A DNA stretch of 64,000 nucleotides from Pseudopithomyces maydicus (Eukaryota; Ascomycota; Dothideomycetes; Pleosporales; Didymosphaeriaceae): contig JANTUC010000007.1 in the NCBI GenBank assembly GCA_026873275.1, positions 1,426,001-1,490,000 of the forward strand, given 5' to 3'. Positions 35,326 through 45,544 of this stretch are shown here, piece after piece. The position numbers and the translations under genes were made by a program. Under the pieces are notes generated by a model. It made no database searches and had not been told where the DNA came from. It was given only the letters and a program-made list of their open reading frames with translations. Numbering within the stretch: the stretch's first letter is position 1; every line of letters begins with the position of its first letter.

Positions 35326-36258
35326 ATGTCTAAGATCCTTGTCGTTTTTGGTGCTACCGGTCAGCAAGGAAAGGCAATTATCAACTATGTTCTTAACGAT
35401 GTTGAGCTCTCCAAACAATACAAAATCCGTGCTATAACTCGGGACGTCACTTCGGAGAAAGCGAAACTACTCCAGGACAAAGTCGAAGTCGTCCACGGCG
35501 ACATAGGCGACCAATCATCCATCGAGGCAGCTTTGACCGGCGTACATACTGTCTTCATTAATACAGCGCCGTTTCTCGCCCCTGACGTCGAGTACAATAC
35601 GGTGAAAATCATTTCTGACATTTCTGTCGAGAAAGATGTCAAATACATCATCTTCAGCACTCTCCCGTCTATCTGCGAGCTTTCGGGTGGCAAATACACG
35701 AAGGTCACCACCTTCGATACGAAGGCAAGAGCTGAGCAGTACATCCGGGGGCTTCCCATACAGAGTGCTTTCTGCTCACTCGGGTCGTTCATGGAAAATT
35801 TCGAATCGACTTCCTTTTTGAAGCCGAGAAAGGGAGAGGATGGCACCTGGACTGTGGCCCTCCACGTTTCCCTCGACATAGAATGGCCTCTTATCAATGC
35901 TCGCGAAGATACAGGGAAGTTTGTCGGTGCGATCCTGTCTGAGCCTGACAAATTTGCTGGCAAGACGTTTTGTGCTGCAACGAAGTTGTACAGTTTGAAG
36001 GAAATGATTGCGATCATGTCAAAAGCAACTGGAAAGGACATCACCTACAAGCGTATCTCTACCGATGAGCTGAAGAAGAATTGGAACTTACCTGATGGCT
36101 TGGGAGATATGTTCATGGAAATGATATCTTTCTTGGATGACACTGGCTACTTTGGCACGGATAGCAAAAGCTTGGTTACTTGGGCTGCGGAAAATGCTCG
36201 TGGGCGATTGACTACTTTTGAGGAGTACTTGGAAGCCCATCCTCTTCGGCTCGAATAG
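35326..36258 (+). CDS. NmrA-like NAD(P)-binding protein (atypical SDR family)
   Basis: Intronless, 310 aa. The N-terminus is a Rossmann dinucleotide-binding fold: VVFGATGQQGKAI is the GxxGxxG motif of NmrA/HSCARG proteins. AITRDVTSEKAKLL (beta2 with an Arg that favours NADP(H)) and VHGDIGDQSSIEAAL follow, and the central IFSTLPSI takes the place of the SDR active site. As in NmrA relatives, the catalytic YxxxK is not obvious. These proteins sense redox cofactor balance (NmrA with the GATA factor AreA) or act as small-molecule reductases; which applies here is unknown. The ATG follows a Met-free upstream region and gives the full fold. Confidence 0.88.
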   Translation: MSKILVVFGATGQQGKAIINYVLNDVELSKQYKIRAITRDVTSEKAKLLQDKVEVVHGDIGDQSSIEAALTGVHTVFINTAPFLAPDVEYNTVKIISDISVEKDVKYIIFSTLPSICELSGGKYTKVTTFDTKARAEQYIRGLPIQSAFCSLGSFMENFESTSFLKPRKGEDGTWTVALHVSLDIEWPLINAREDTGKFVGAILSEPDKFAGKTFCAATKLYSLKEMIAIMSKATGKDITYKRISTDELKKNWNLPDGLGDMFMEMISFLDDTGYFGTDSKSLVTWAAENARGRLTTFEEYLEAHPLRLE

Positions 36259-36792
36259 TATGTTACAGGCCAGGGCACTGGGACCAGTGATGTTACCAGA
36301 ACGAATGCGAGGCGTTTCGGCCTTACACTCAATCTTTAGAGATTTTGGGTGGTTTCCTATATTTTTAAATATACAGACTCTTGTATTTCCGAAATGATCA
36401 GGTACATTCATACTATATGACCTATCGTAGACAAAAAAGAGGATAATCTCAGAATGTGGGCACGTGGGATTTTCACACAAGATAAAGATCCCATGCTACA
36501 GATATAGTTGATCCAGAGTTTTGACCTATATTCATAGAGTGCGGACCTATACAGAAGCGAGTATGTCGATATCGAACTGAGTTACGCAGGCGAAGGTGTA
36601 CAAGTCCATCACCTGAACAACTAATATTGAGCTGAAATCTCCCATGCGATCATTTCGTGTTTAGAGTAAATTATGGCAAGAATTGTGGGTTCGTTGATGA
36701 AGATTCAGTAATCGCAAGCTTCAGTTCCGAACAGCACGCGATCATCCCCAGCGTTCCATGTTAACTCTACTCTCTGCCATCACGCAGTGTTT
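36259..36792. other. Short intergenic stretch
   Basis: About 530 nt between convergent genes; 3' flanks only. No RNA gene or repeat seen. Confidence 0.45.
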
Positions 36793-37302
36793 TCATCCCT
36801 TTTTCTCATTGAAGTTGAACAATTTCTCCCGCATTTCGTCCAAAACACCCATCCTCTTCTGTGCAGATAGCCTCCGCTTGGTTCTCATGTGAGCCACCCA
36901 ATCACTATGCTTCCTCGCACGTGTTGCATTCCCCATCGGTCCGTCATCAATCAGACCCAGTACATCATCGTAATCTTCCTCTGCATCAGCGTAAGCAAAT
37001 ATGAATATCCTGTGGTAGTAGCAAGAGGGCCAGGTGTGTTAAACACTGTGGGTTCCTGAATTTACCTTCGACATTGGTCTCATCGCCATGTAATCCATCA
37101 TTTGTCGACATTTTAGAGCCAGCGGCTCCGGTCGTACCTGGAGCAACCCTTCTAAATATTAGATAGGCAACTGGAAAACAAGGGATGTTAGCGCGACGTA
37201 TGACGATATATTTCGATATGCATTAAGGGTTCGATAAAGACACTAGAAATACATGCCGCTAATGGAAAGACCGACGATAACGACGGTGGATAATTTGGGC
37301 AT
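36793..37302 (-). CDS. Small single-helix membrane protein, about 112 aa, three exons
   Basis: Assembled from short exons: 37257-37302, 37066-37170 and 36793-36980. The start MPKLSTVVIVGLSIS runs into AYLIFRRVAPG to form one N-terminal membrane helix. An acidic segment (DGLHGDETNVEEEDYDDVLG) and a basic, helical C-terminus (ARKHSDWVAHMRTKRRLSAQ, REKLFNFNEKKG) follow. Intron 2 has a good GTAAAT donor and TGCAG acceptor with a branch-like CTTACGCTGAT. Intron 1 has a clear TTTTCCAG acceptor, but the only donor that keeps the frame and the helix is GC (GCATGT); a poor GT donor (GTCTTT) also keeps the frame. Total is 339 nt including stop. No family recognised. Exon 3 is the best supported part. 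Confidence 0.55.
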
Positions 37303-38671
37303 CTTTGTAGACTGTTGATTTGGATACTGGAAAAAGTTGATGACCAAGAGCCATGAGCGAGGGATGGTCATCTTGTGACAATTCTTTGCGTTTGCTAGTA
37401 CGTTTGCTTGGTGGGAATAAGAATGATTGATTGGTGTGTTACTGGAGCGTATGTGGGTAGAAGAGCGGAACAGAGAAACAAGCACTGCTAATGCTGTTAA
37501 AAGGCAGCGCCTTCCGAAGAACGTGGTGGGTTAGGAAAGAGCATTTGCACTGCAAATAATAACAACCGCGAGCGAAGGCAACAAAGCCTCGCTCAACGTG
37601 TAGAGCTAGGCTCTAACAATCACCCTATCACAATTCTATCGACTGCGCTGAACAGAACAAAGTCTGTCGGGTATGCCGTTCATTATGAATGTAAGATCTG
37701 ATGCAACTGTTTGCACGCATTGAATTAATTTGAGTAGCCGATACAGCTCTATTCTATCCCTGGATATTCAAGCCATGAAGAGTACTAGGATACTCAACTG
37801 CTGGAAGCCGGGAGCCATCCCACGCTGTTCAAGTTCCCAAGCACGATCGCGAACTACCTATTCCTCAGTACAGCCCTCGCTGTTTCAATAATCGATAACA
37901 CTGGTACTTCAATAGACTCGGCGCGGGGTGCCTGTACCGTGGTGCTATGGTCTTTCACACTGAGCTACATGTGCAAGACTGCTTCCATCTGTCACTACAA
38001 ACAATACGCGAGAAGGATGATTAACCTCAATCGCGTCTATGGGAAATACAACCGTCAATGTGCACTGTGGAATCGATGGGGCAAATTTTATGGGAGATCA
38101 ATGCCGTTGCTCATCCAGTTCAAACTTTTGGATCCTGAGAGTCGTCGGCTCTTCGAACTTGAACCCTGGGTTTCCCTACCTCAACATGACGGCAGCGAGG
38201 ACTCTGAAGATATTTCTGAGGTGGACTGAAGACCAGAACCATCGGTCTATTTAGGTGTGGAAGCATGCAGGGGTGTTGAAAGAACTTCAGGTTGGTAACT
38301 TGAGACACGGTTGGGCAGCTTTTTTTTTGGAGGGGGTTCTTCGTTCTCGTTATAGCTATCGCTGACTGCCTGTTTCTTTGGATCGTTGCTCGATAGATTA
38401 TTTCCCGCAAGACAATCTCTAGCTCTGAGCGTATTGGTTGTCGCATGGTCGATGCTCCCCTCCTTTGACGCTTTGATTTCTCATCATGCATGAGCTCGCA
38501 ATCCTCGAAGTAGCACAGTTCCACCAGAAGGATCTTTCGAATCCTCAGCCTTACTTCTCTCTTCCCTGGTCATTCTCGAGCCCTTGGGTTCTATACGAGG
38601 CGCCAGTGTGGCTAGCACCGCTAACATGTAAACAGTTGCAAGGAAGCTTGACTCGCAGGTGTGCTTTCAAA
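37303..38671. other. Intergenic with a possible gene fragment
   Basis: About 1.4 kb without a complete gene. It contains the open-frame fragment described at 37789-38229. Confidence 0.45.
37789..38229 (+). pseudogene. Possible gene fragment, 147 open codons without a start
   Basis: The frame opens directly after a TAG (which could also be an intron acceptor, ACTAG) and stays open for 147 codons to a stop at 38229. It has protein-like composition (TLFKFPSTIANYLFLSTALA, then a basic Tyr-rich part and an acidic end GSEDSEDISEVD). No ATG starts it and no partner exon was found upstream. It may be an exon of an unmodelled gene or a relic; I recognise no family. Confidence 0.3.
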
Positions 38672-39163
38672 TTAAAACCGGTTCAGAGGCTTCGCCTGTC
38701 TTATCCTCCGCCCCCATTGCTTGTTCGTCGCGCACCCCTCTTTGCAAGCCTCGCTTGTTCCTTCCTCTTCATTCGTCTGTCTATCGGTGAATCCTGTAGG
38801 CCGCCTTCCCCTAGCCCGCACCTTCGCCCGCGTCAAGTCAGCCAGCAGCTTGACAAGATCTTCCGGATCGCGCTCGACGATGTTCTTCCTGCAATCCTCG
38901 CACGCTCCTTCTTTCTTCAGGTAGGCATCGACCGCCCACTCGATGGTTGCTTTCACCTGCGCAAGCTTAAGCTCGAGCCATGCAGCGTTGAGGTAGTATG
39001 AGCCATAAGCCCAGGTCACGACGGCGAGTGGATGCCGAGGAATCCTGTGGGTGCATAGAAGACCGAGTAGAGCCATGGAAGAGAGGGAGGCGAAGAGGCC
39101 ATGATAGGGTGGATGAGGTATCCTTGGCATGCGGGCGAGGAGCCAGGCTGACATGATAGGCAT
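38672..39163 (-). CDS. Hypothetical small membrane protein, 163 aa
   Basis: Open frame from the ATG at 39163 (MPIMSAWLLARMPRIPH); a second ATG lies at 39154. Two hydrophobic segments (GLFASLSSMALLGLLC and PLAVVTWAYGSYYLNAAW) precede a helical, charged part (ELKLAQVKATIEWAVDAYLK) with a CEDC Cys pair and an Arg-rich, Glu-rich C-terminus. No signal peptide cleavage site is evident. No family recognised. The frame extends upstream to a GTG at 39232 without ATG. Composition and length support a gene, but an intron near the C-terminus or a spurious frame cannot be excluded. Confidence 0.5.
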   Translation of the reverse strand: MPIMSAWLLARMPRIPHPPYHGLFASLSSMALLGLLCTHRIPRHPLAVVTWAYGSYYLNAAWLELKLAQVKATIEWAVDAYLKKEGACEDCRKNIVERDPEDLVKLLADLTRAKVRARGRRPTGFTDRQTNEEEGTSEACKEGCATNKQWGRRIRQAKPLNRF

Positions 39164-39603
39164 CGAATGGGATTTTGTGTTGTTGATTGTGTTGTGTTCC
39201 GCAGCAGGACAGTTGCAGTCGTTTGAATCCACACAGCGTCGGCGAGAGAAGAGGGGCTGGCAAGGCCAGGGCTGTGTACGAGTGAATGGTTACTGCAAGG
39301 CAGCTCCAGGGCTGCTGGCGAGACAGCTGTCGGTTCTGCAGTGCAAAGCGGCAGGGCAATGCACCATGCAGTCACAAGTTTATATACACGCTAGCCCCGA
39401 TCTGACGAGGCGTATGAAGGTATTCTCGGTGGTGTAGGCCGGTTGGGGTCTACTCGATTGTAAATGGGTCTCTCTCTCTACTCTCTCTTCTATGGGTGGG
39501 TCTGTAGCTAGCAAATCATGCACAACGCGCTGAGTAATCAAGTAAGCGCACTGCTCCCTATCACGCCCCATCACTTTCCTATCACGTCCCTATCATGTCC
39601 CCA
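39164..39603. other. Intergenic with start of a degenerate minisatellite
   Basis: About 440 nt: promoter side of the small membrane protein gene and 3' flank of the Cys-rich membrane protein gene. It includes most of the tandem repeat at 39557-39609. Confidence 0.45.
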
Positions 39604-39609
39604 TCACGT
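39557..39609. repeat. Degenerate minisatellite, CTATCACGTCCC-like units
   Basis: About four imperfect copies of a 11-13 nt unit (CCTATCACG/CCCATCACT/CCTATCACG/CCTATCATG) run to the stop codon of the minus-strand gene at 39604. Confidence 0.7.
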
Positions 39610-40428
39610 TGACGCCAGAACACCTGGGCTGCGAGCCTGTTCCCTCATCCCAGCTAACTGCATGTCTCTCTCCCTCACGAAGTCCACAGGTGGCATCGGT
39701 ATATTGGCCTTTTCTGCTTTCTTGAGGCGGTTCTTTAGGTCCCGCCGCTCGCGACGCCACAGTGTGGCTACCACGGCGAACGCAATCGCCGTGCAGCCCA
39801 GCAAGGCTGCCAGCGCGATCATGGCACTTCCTTTGGCTTTTTCCTTTGATCGCACATCCGCCAGCTCGGATTCTGCGACAGCACATGTTGGGGCTGCCGA
39901 AGAGACTCCGGGTGTACTGGTGGCTGGTGAAGACGACACCGATGCCGTGATGAACATGGTAGTCGTGCCGTTGCACATTGGTTCACCTCCGCCAATTCTG
40001 ATAGTGCCATTGCCAGACTCGCAGCACGCGCGCGATCCATCGTCTTGTCCACAGCAGAAACTGCCGTATTCACCGCATGGAGTCAAGACCGCGTCACTCT
40101 GCGAAAACCCGTCTATTCGCTGTCAGGATGCTTCCTGGAACAACACAAGATATCTATCTCATTGCTCACCTATGCATATGTTTGGACATTCCGTCTTGTT
40201 CCACCCTGGATCTGTACAGCCTCGCCTCAGGATAGAGCCCAACCCTGACGAGAAGCAAAGACCGTTCGTAAGACACACGTCTGCTTCTCGACAGCAGTGA
40301 GACACTTGGGCACCTTCGTTGCAAGATATTAGGCCAGGCGCGCTCGTTCCACCGGGATAGAAACACTCTCCAAACACTATCGAGAACAGGAAGAGAAGAA
40401 CAGCAAGGTGATTGTAGAAAACGTGCAT
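39604..40428 (-). CDS. Cys-rich single-pass type I membrane protein
   Basis: Exons are 40170-40428 and 39604-40112, giving 255 aa. The intron has a GTGAGC donor and an AATAG acceptor, chosen because it alone keeps frame (…CID|GFSQSDAVL). The N-terminus MHVFYNHLAVLLFLFSIVFG is a signal peptide. The ectodomain has about a dozen Cys in CFYPGGT, HCCREADVCLTNGLC, RGCTDPGWNKTECPNIC, CGEYGSFCCG and RACCESG, plus a Ser/Thr-rich stalk. One membrane helix (AMIALAALLGCTAIAFAVVA) precedes a basic, coiled-coil-like cytoplasmic tail (RRERRDLKNRLKKAEKAN). The pattern (CYP..., CC...CLxNGLC, RGxCTDxxW, CPxxC) recurs in many ascomycete surface proteins of unknown role. A sensor or adhesin is possible (inference). 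It is divergent from the ankyrin gene. Confidence 0.8.
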
Positions 40429-40748
40429 CTTGCAATGTGACAAATAGGGCAAAGGGTTGGAGAATGCAGCACCTTTATTCTTGTATTGATCACAGGGCCT
40501 TAACTTCATTTATTTTCCATGCTGTGTGACTACTCAGCCTTTTGGCTGTGTGGCTGCATACGGCAATCTTACACGAGGGGGTGATAGTGGCGGTCCAACA
40601 CGAGTATGCAAATTGCTAGTTGCCTTCTCAATTGCTCAGCCCTGGGTGGTTCACGGCAGCGCCCCACGTCTTGCAACCTTCGTGGCATTGCCCCACTCCT
40701 ACTCTCACTTTGACATATTACCTTATTGCGTTCGCCAGCTGGACCACC
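40429..40748. promoter_or_regulatory. Divergent promoter, Cys-rich protein / ankyrin protein
   Basis: 320 nt between two divergent start codons. No recognisable element. Confidence 0.35.
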
Positions 40749-42319
40749 ATGGACATCGCAGGTGCCACCATGAGCGGTATATCGCTTGCTCTACAACTAC
40801 ACGAGAAGTTCAAGAACAGCACCAAGGTGTTTCATGAACTGCGTAATGAGCTCAAGTCCTTCCAGTATCTACAGCGCATTGCCAGCACAAGCTCGCAAGA
40901 ATACAGCGAGATGCTAGTCATCCAGACGGGCTGTTACGACGTCATTTTCGACATACAAAAGTTATTGATTCGATATGACAAAAACACCCTCGGCCTGCGG
41001 CAGCAACTTCGGTGGAGTTTTGAAGACGTTGAGCAGTTACGGGAACGCCTGTCACGACATACCTCGATGCTCGGCGCTTGCGCTAGGTGGGTCTCATCCA
41101 TCAAGAATATGTAGTCGCATGCGTTGACTAACCCTTTCTTTTTAGTCTTATATTGTTACGACAGAGTACCAGTGGACAGAGCATATCTTCCAATGTTGCA
41201 CTTGATTCCTCACCGCCGGTTTCTGATTCCCAAGAAGAAGTTCGTATGTACATCCAGCGGACTCTGGAGAGGTCCAGCCCTACAAGTAATCAAATAGACA
41301 GCGACGTGCTCATAGATACCATGGTCAGAATTTGGTCCAGCTTGCAAACAACCGGCTTAGAAGGGGCACCTGCAGTATTTGCTTCGCAATCATCACTCAG
41401 CCTACCTTCTTTCAACCCATCTAGTGGAATGCGAGACTCGGTGTCTTACACTAGCATTTCGACATCATCGTCAAATCGTTCCACACGAAGTCGGAGGACT
41501 GTCTCATCACTTCTTACTGCAATAGATTCAAAACACTATGATAAGAAATTTATGGCTGCGGTCAGGCAAGGTGATACGATCAAGCTAGATAAATTGCAAT
41601 CTTACGTCACTGAGCGAGTATTGGATGATGCTCTACTACTGGTAACAAGGGACATTTCACTTGAATGCGACCGGACAAGTATGGCCAGATATCTTCTGCA
41701 AGCAGGCGCGTCTCGACTCCATACAGACCCAGAGGAAAATGGTCGTACGCTTGTCATATGGGCGATCATCACTGCACAGAAGAGTCTTGTTCGTCTCTAT
41801 CTGGATGAGAAAGATGCTGTTAGCCTGGAGCTATTGAACAAACGAGACCTCGGCGACAATCTATCGCCTCTCATTTGGGCTATACGTTTAGGACAGAATG
41901 ACATCGTCGAATATCTCATCGAAAGAGGGGCCGACCTGGAGATAGGAGATTGGGTCCTGCAGAGGACACCACTACACTGGGCTGCTATGACTGGAAACTG
42001 TCATGCAGCTGATCTACTCCTTTGCAAGGATTTTAAACTCATTAATCTACCAGATGTGAGAGGCCTTACCCCAGTCGCGTTCGCGTATCCACTCCTTGTA
42101 AACGCGTTAAAACATGGTCGAAGCGACCTGGCTAGACTTTTCATTGAGAAGAATGCTCCGCTAAGCAGCGAAAATCCGACATGTGATCCTATCCTCGTGG
42201 TCGCTGCGAAGAACGCACAATACGACATCGTTCAACTCGTTTTGGAAAGAAAGAATGCTCGAGCGCAAGAAAAACCATCAGATCCAGATCTCTATACTTT
42301 ATCACCTGTAACGGGGTAG
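40749..42319 (+). CDS. Ankyrin-repeat protein with STAND-like N-terminal domain
   Basis: Exons are 40749-41086 and 41146-42319, giving 503 aa; the 59-nt intron has a GTGGGT donor, TTGACTAAC branch and TTTAG acceptor. The N-terminal 110 residues (MDIAGATMSGISLALQLHEK, then HELRNELKSFQYLQRIAS and LRQQLRWSFEDVEQLRERLS) are all-helical and resemble the N-terminal domain often found in front of fungal STAND or ankyrin proteins (HeLo/Fungal_N-like). A Ser-rich linker (about 115-235) follows, then ankyrin repeats from about residue 290 (TLVIWAIITAQKSLVRLYLD, NLSPLIWAIRLGQNDIVEYL, RTPLHWAAMTGNCHAADLLL, DPILVVAAKNAQYDIVQLVL). No NACHT or kinase domain is present. Such proteins are linked to allorecognition or intracellular signalling; here the role is unknown. 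Confidence 0.8.
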
Positions 42320-43080
42320 AAGCGCATCAGAGCATCGCATTGCCTTGATCAAGCAATTCAACCGTCAATCATTGCTGCGGATTCGGCATCACATGATCAG
42401 TTGTCATTTCACGGTCACATTCATGCTACAAGAACAAAGGTGGCAGAAGTTTGGGATGTTCATTTGCCAAGCTCTTTTACAACGGTCTATTCACCAGAAA
42501 AGTTATCCCTGCGGCCTATAAGCGGAATAAATCCATTCAAACTACAGGGGGCAGCAAAGAGGCTTGGTCGATACAACAATACAACACAATTTCTGAGGGA
42601 TGCTTGGCATTCACCATTGCAATAGCTCCTGGAAACGGACCAGGCCAGATCCCGAATGCTCGATTGCCACGGACCCAAGGTTCACGCTTAATTGCTTCTA
42701 GCCTTATGGTGGCGCTCGTCCTCCAATCGCTGCTGTGCAAATCCGAGAATATGCTCAGCTGTCAGCCCCGCTTAGGGATGCTCCAATGACCCCCATGAGC
42801 CGACGTCCTCCTTGTGTCTACCCTAGGAACTAGTGATAACATCGGGGGTCGTACGTTTTGATGTAGTATGCAGCATTATTGACAGCCAGCCCGACCCCAC
42901 CGTTAATCTGTCTTTGCCACATGCAATGCCGCTGGTGCAGCTTGTTCATTCTAGGGCAATTCTACGTCTGCACGGCAATTCAAGACTAGGCTTGCTTCCA
43001 TCGACAAGAAACTTAGACACACACTGTTATCGACGCCGATGCTTCCCCGAGAAGTAAAGAGGGATTCGGAAGTTTTATTT
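42320..43080. other. Gene-free stretch after the ankyrin gene
   Basis: About 760 nt with short open frames (for example 42401-42625) but no gene I can support. It may include the decayed 5' part of the hydrolase relic that follows. Confidence 0.4.
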
Positions 43081-43619
43081 TGGCTGGTATGTCCAAAACG
43101 TCGCCAAACACGGGCGGAGTTCTCGCCCAGACTACTTTCTACTGCACCGAATAGAAGATCAAGCTTATCAATCAGTTTCCCATCTCAGAAATCAATGGGA
43201 CTCTTGCTTTAAAATCTTTTGGCAAGATTCTTTATATTCTTTATATTGGTGAGTCTACCTGCGTACTCTCATCCTGGAAAATGTAGCAGACTGACGCTGC
43301 TTAGTGGGTAACACTGCGGATCGACTCTGTCCCCTGGACAGTGCCTACTACATGCGCAACAGGTTCTTCGGAAACAAAGCCACCGTCATAATCGACCACG
43401 CCGCAGGTCACACTTCAGTAGGATCCCAGGGCGCGCTTTCGGGGCTCACGGGCTTCCCTAACCCGGGGTCTTCGATATCATCTTCCGCTTCTTCAACCTT
43501 AACCAGATGTCCGCATTCGACAGCGTATATTCGCCCGATCCTCCCGCGTTCATCGACCACGGCGCTGGCCATACCGGGCTGCTACCGAATAGTCATGGTG
43601 GAGTGAAGAACGTGCCAGC
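43081..43619 (+). pseudogene. Decayed TAP-like alpha/beta-hydrolase C-terminus
   Basis: Pieces of a TAP-type secreted peptidase C-terminal region can be read in shifting frames: TTFYCTE, then an in-frame TAG where relatives have Trp, then KIKLINQFPI, then LYILYI, an intron-like GTGAGT...GCTTAG (about 43249-43305), and then GNTADRLCPLDSAYYMRNRF and VIIDHAAGHTSV. The last two match the NTADPVTPL...A...M...RF...SAGH block that carries the catalytic Asp and His. A further frame change is needed before IFRFFNLNQMSAFD. No intact nucleophile region (GxSxG) is present. The nonsense codon and frame changes mean it is not a working gene as written. Confidence 0.55.
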
Positions 43620-43693
43620 TCATCCTGTTCTGGGGAAGACAGTTTGATTTCTCCAGTTCCGCACGCACAAGCCTGTCTGCATGCATCATTTGG

Positions 43694-44671
43694 CTAAAAG
43701 GCGTCCATTATATCTTGTTCGTCCATGAAACCACTATCTTCGATTTCGTCATCAATGCAACCGTGGGTCACGGGGATCATCGGGCTATCAATTGGAATGG
43801 GGATTGGCTTCGCTGCTAGATCTTCGAGATCGATATCGACAGGGCCAGGTGGGAGCAATGGGCTACGGCTGCTGTCAGTAAACCGCCGGCGTACGCGCGT
43901 ACCGTCACTCTTACAATAAATCGTTTGCAGTTTTCGCAACTTCGGTTTGGCGTTCCATGCATTCGCGGAGAATGCCGATCAGGGCGATGACCTTTTCGGC
44001 GCGAATTTCCATGTCGTCGCAATCGCAGTAGATGAGATCCTACGCCACGTCAGTACTTGGCTTGGTGTCGCACCAAATGATGTTGGCGATGCTTACGTCA
44101 ACCGTCGGTGGTTGGAGTGCGGCGTACAACCGTTCCAGCGACTCGCTGTGCCTGCAGACGGCGAGCAGTACGTTGCCACAGATCTGTGGTAGGATGGCTG
44201 TGGTGGCCGTCGGCTCCGGCGCGTCCACTGTCTCGAACACCTCTTCCTGCGGCCTGTTAGCAGACGGTAGGGGGCGCAAAGGAACGGGCTCCCACGTACG
44301 GTTGTCTCTCCCTCGGTCGATCTCAAGGTCAGAGCAGCACCCTTCAGGCGGTCGCCCATGACTCCCAGCTCATTCATGATGTCCACGACGCGCGCCATGT
44401 GGTCGGCCACGGACTTTGCGGGACGCGCCCGACTCTCGACCTGCACATACCGGAAGACCTCAAGCACGACGAATACAAACGACGGCAGCAGAAGCAAAAG
44501 CGCGCACAACGTTGTACCAGTGACCAGTGCGAAGTCATCGACGGCCTTCATGGCGGCGACCACGGGCCTCACCCTCGGCACCCGCTCCCCCACCACTTGC
44601 AATACCCACTGCAGGGCGATCCAAGCGGCCACCGCCTTGAGCGCAAACACCGATGTGGCTGCAAGGCCCAT
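43694..44671 (-). CDS. Hypothetical two-helix membrane protein, 274 aa, four exons
   Basis: Exons are 44300-44671, 44097-44246, 43915-44039 and 43694-43871. Junctions (GTACGT/CGCAG, GTAAGC/CGTAG, GTAAGA/GACAG) keep phase and give 825 nt. The N-terminus MGLAATSVFALKAVAAWIAL and the segment ALVTGTTLCALLLLLPSFVFVVLEVF are hydrophobic. A cytoplasmic helical part (HMARVVDIMNELGVMGDRL) follows, then VFETVDAPEPTATTAIL, HSESLERLYAAL, the exon 3 helix (DDMEIRAEKVIALIGILREC) and an acidic Pro-rich tail (PIPIPIDSPMIPVTHG, FMDEQDIMDAF). No family recognised. The consistent four-exon chain argues that it is real. Confidence 0.65.
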
Positions 44672-45544
44672 GCTGGCATCCGCAGGAGCACAGCGACAAA
44701 GGAAAACGCGAACGAGGGGACGACGAGCCTCGCAACAATATGCAGGGCTCAGTAACAGAGGAGCGGTGGTACAAGAGCCGCAGGTGTGAGTTATGGCAGT
44801 TTCTGGTCTTCCCCGCCACCCAATTAAAAAGGCGGTGTGGTGCCTTGGGTTGCGCTGCTGCGTGCTGTTTCGGGAGTAGAGGATTCGCGTATGCGAGCTT
44901 CGCTGTACAAAATGCGGGAATAGTGGAGACCGTGTCGGTGCCGTGCTGAGAACCTTCTTAAACCGATGCTTGTGGCCCGTCTAGTCCGGAGTCCTGCTTG
45001 CGATTGCGCCAGTCCTGCCATGCCGCCGACCATGGTCTGTCCAAGTGGGAGCGGGTGGGGTAGGCAAATGCGCCGGCGAGAGACCCATGGGCCACTGGCG
45101 CCGGTGTGGGTCCAGTCCTGGTGACTATGCTGCGATGAGAAGGTTACGGGAAACCCAAGTCGCTCTGGGAGCAAGGCAGGGCAAATAGATTGACCGTTAA
45201 GAAGATGCTGAGACGGGTCAGATGGCCACCAGGGGGTGTGTCACAGCCCTGTGTCGGGCTCCACGTATCCTACACACCGCTGGGCACACAGTTTAGCATC
45301 ACCACTGCTACCGCGTACCTGCCTACTGCTAGTCGGAACCATCTCCACGCAGAACTGGCTAAGAGGATCGCGAGACCATGACGTGCCTTAGCTCCTCCTC
45401 AGAAACAAGGGTCCGATGACGTGCAGCAAGTCCTTCCAAAGTAAACCGTATTCGCATTCTAACATTATGAACATTGGGGGTATATCGTAACAACTACAAG
45501 CAACCATGACTGAGACAACCGCCTCTACTGTATATCCCATACGT
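44672..45544. other. Intergenic, upstream of the two-helix protein gene
   Basis: About 870 nt between two minus-strand genes. No coding exon or RNA gene recognised. Confidence 0.45.
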
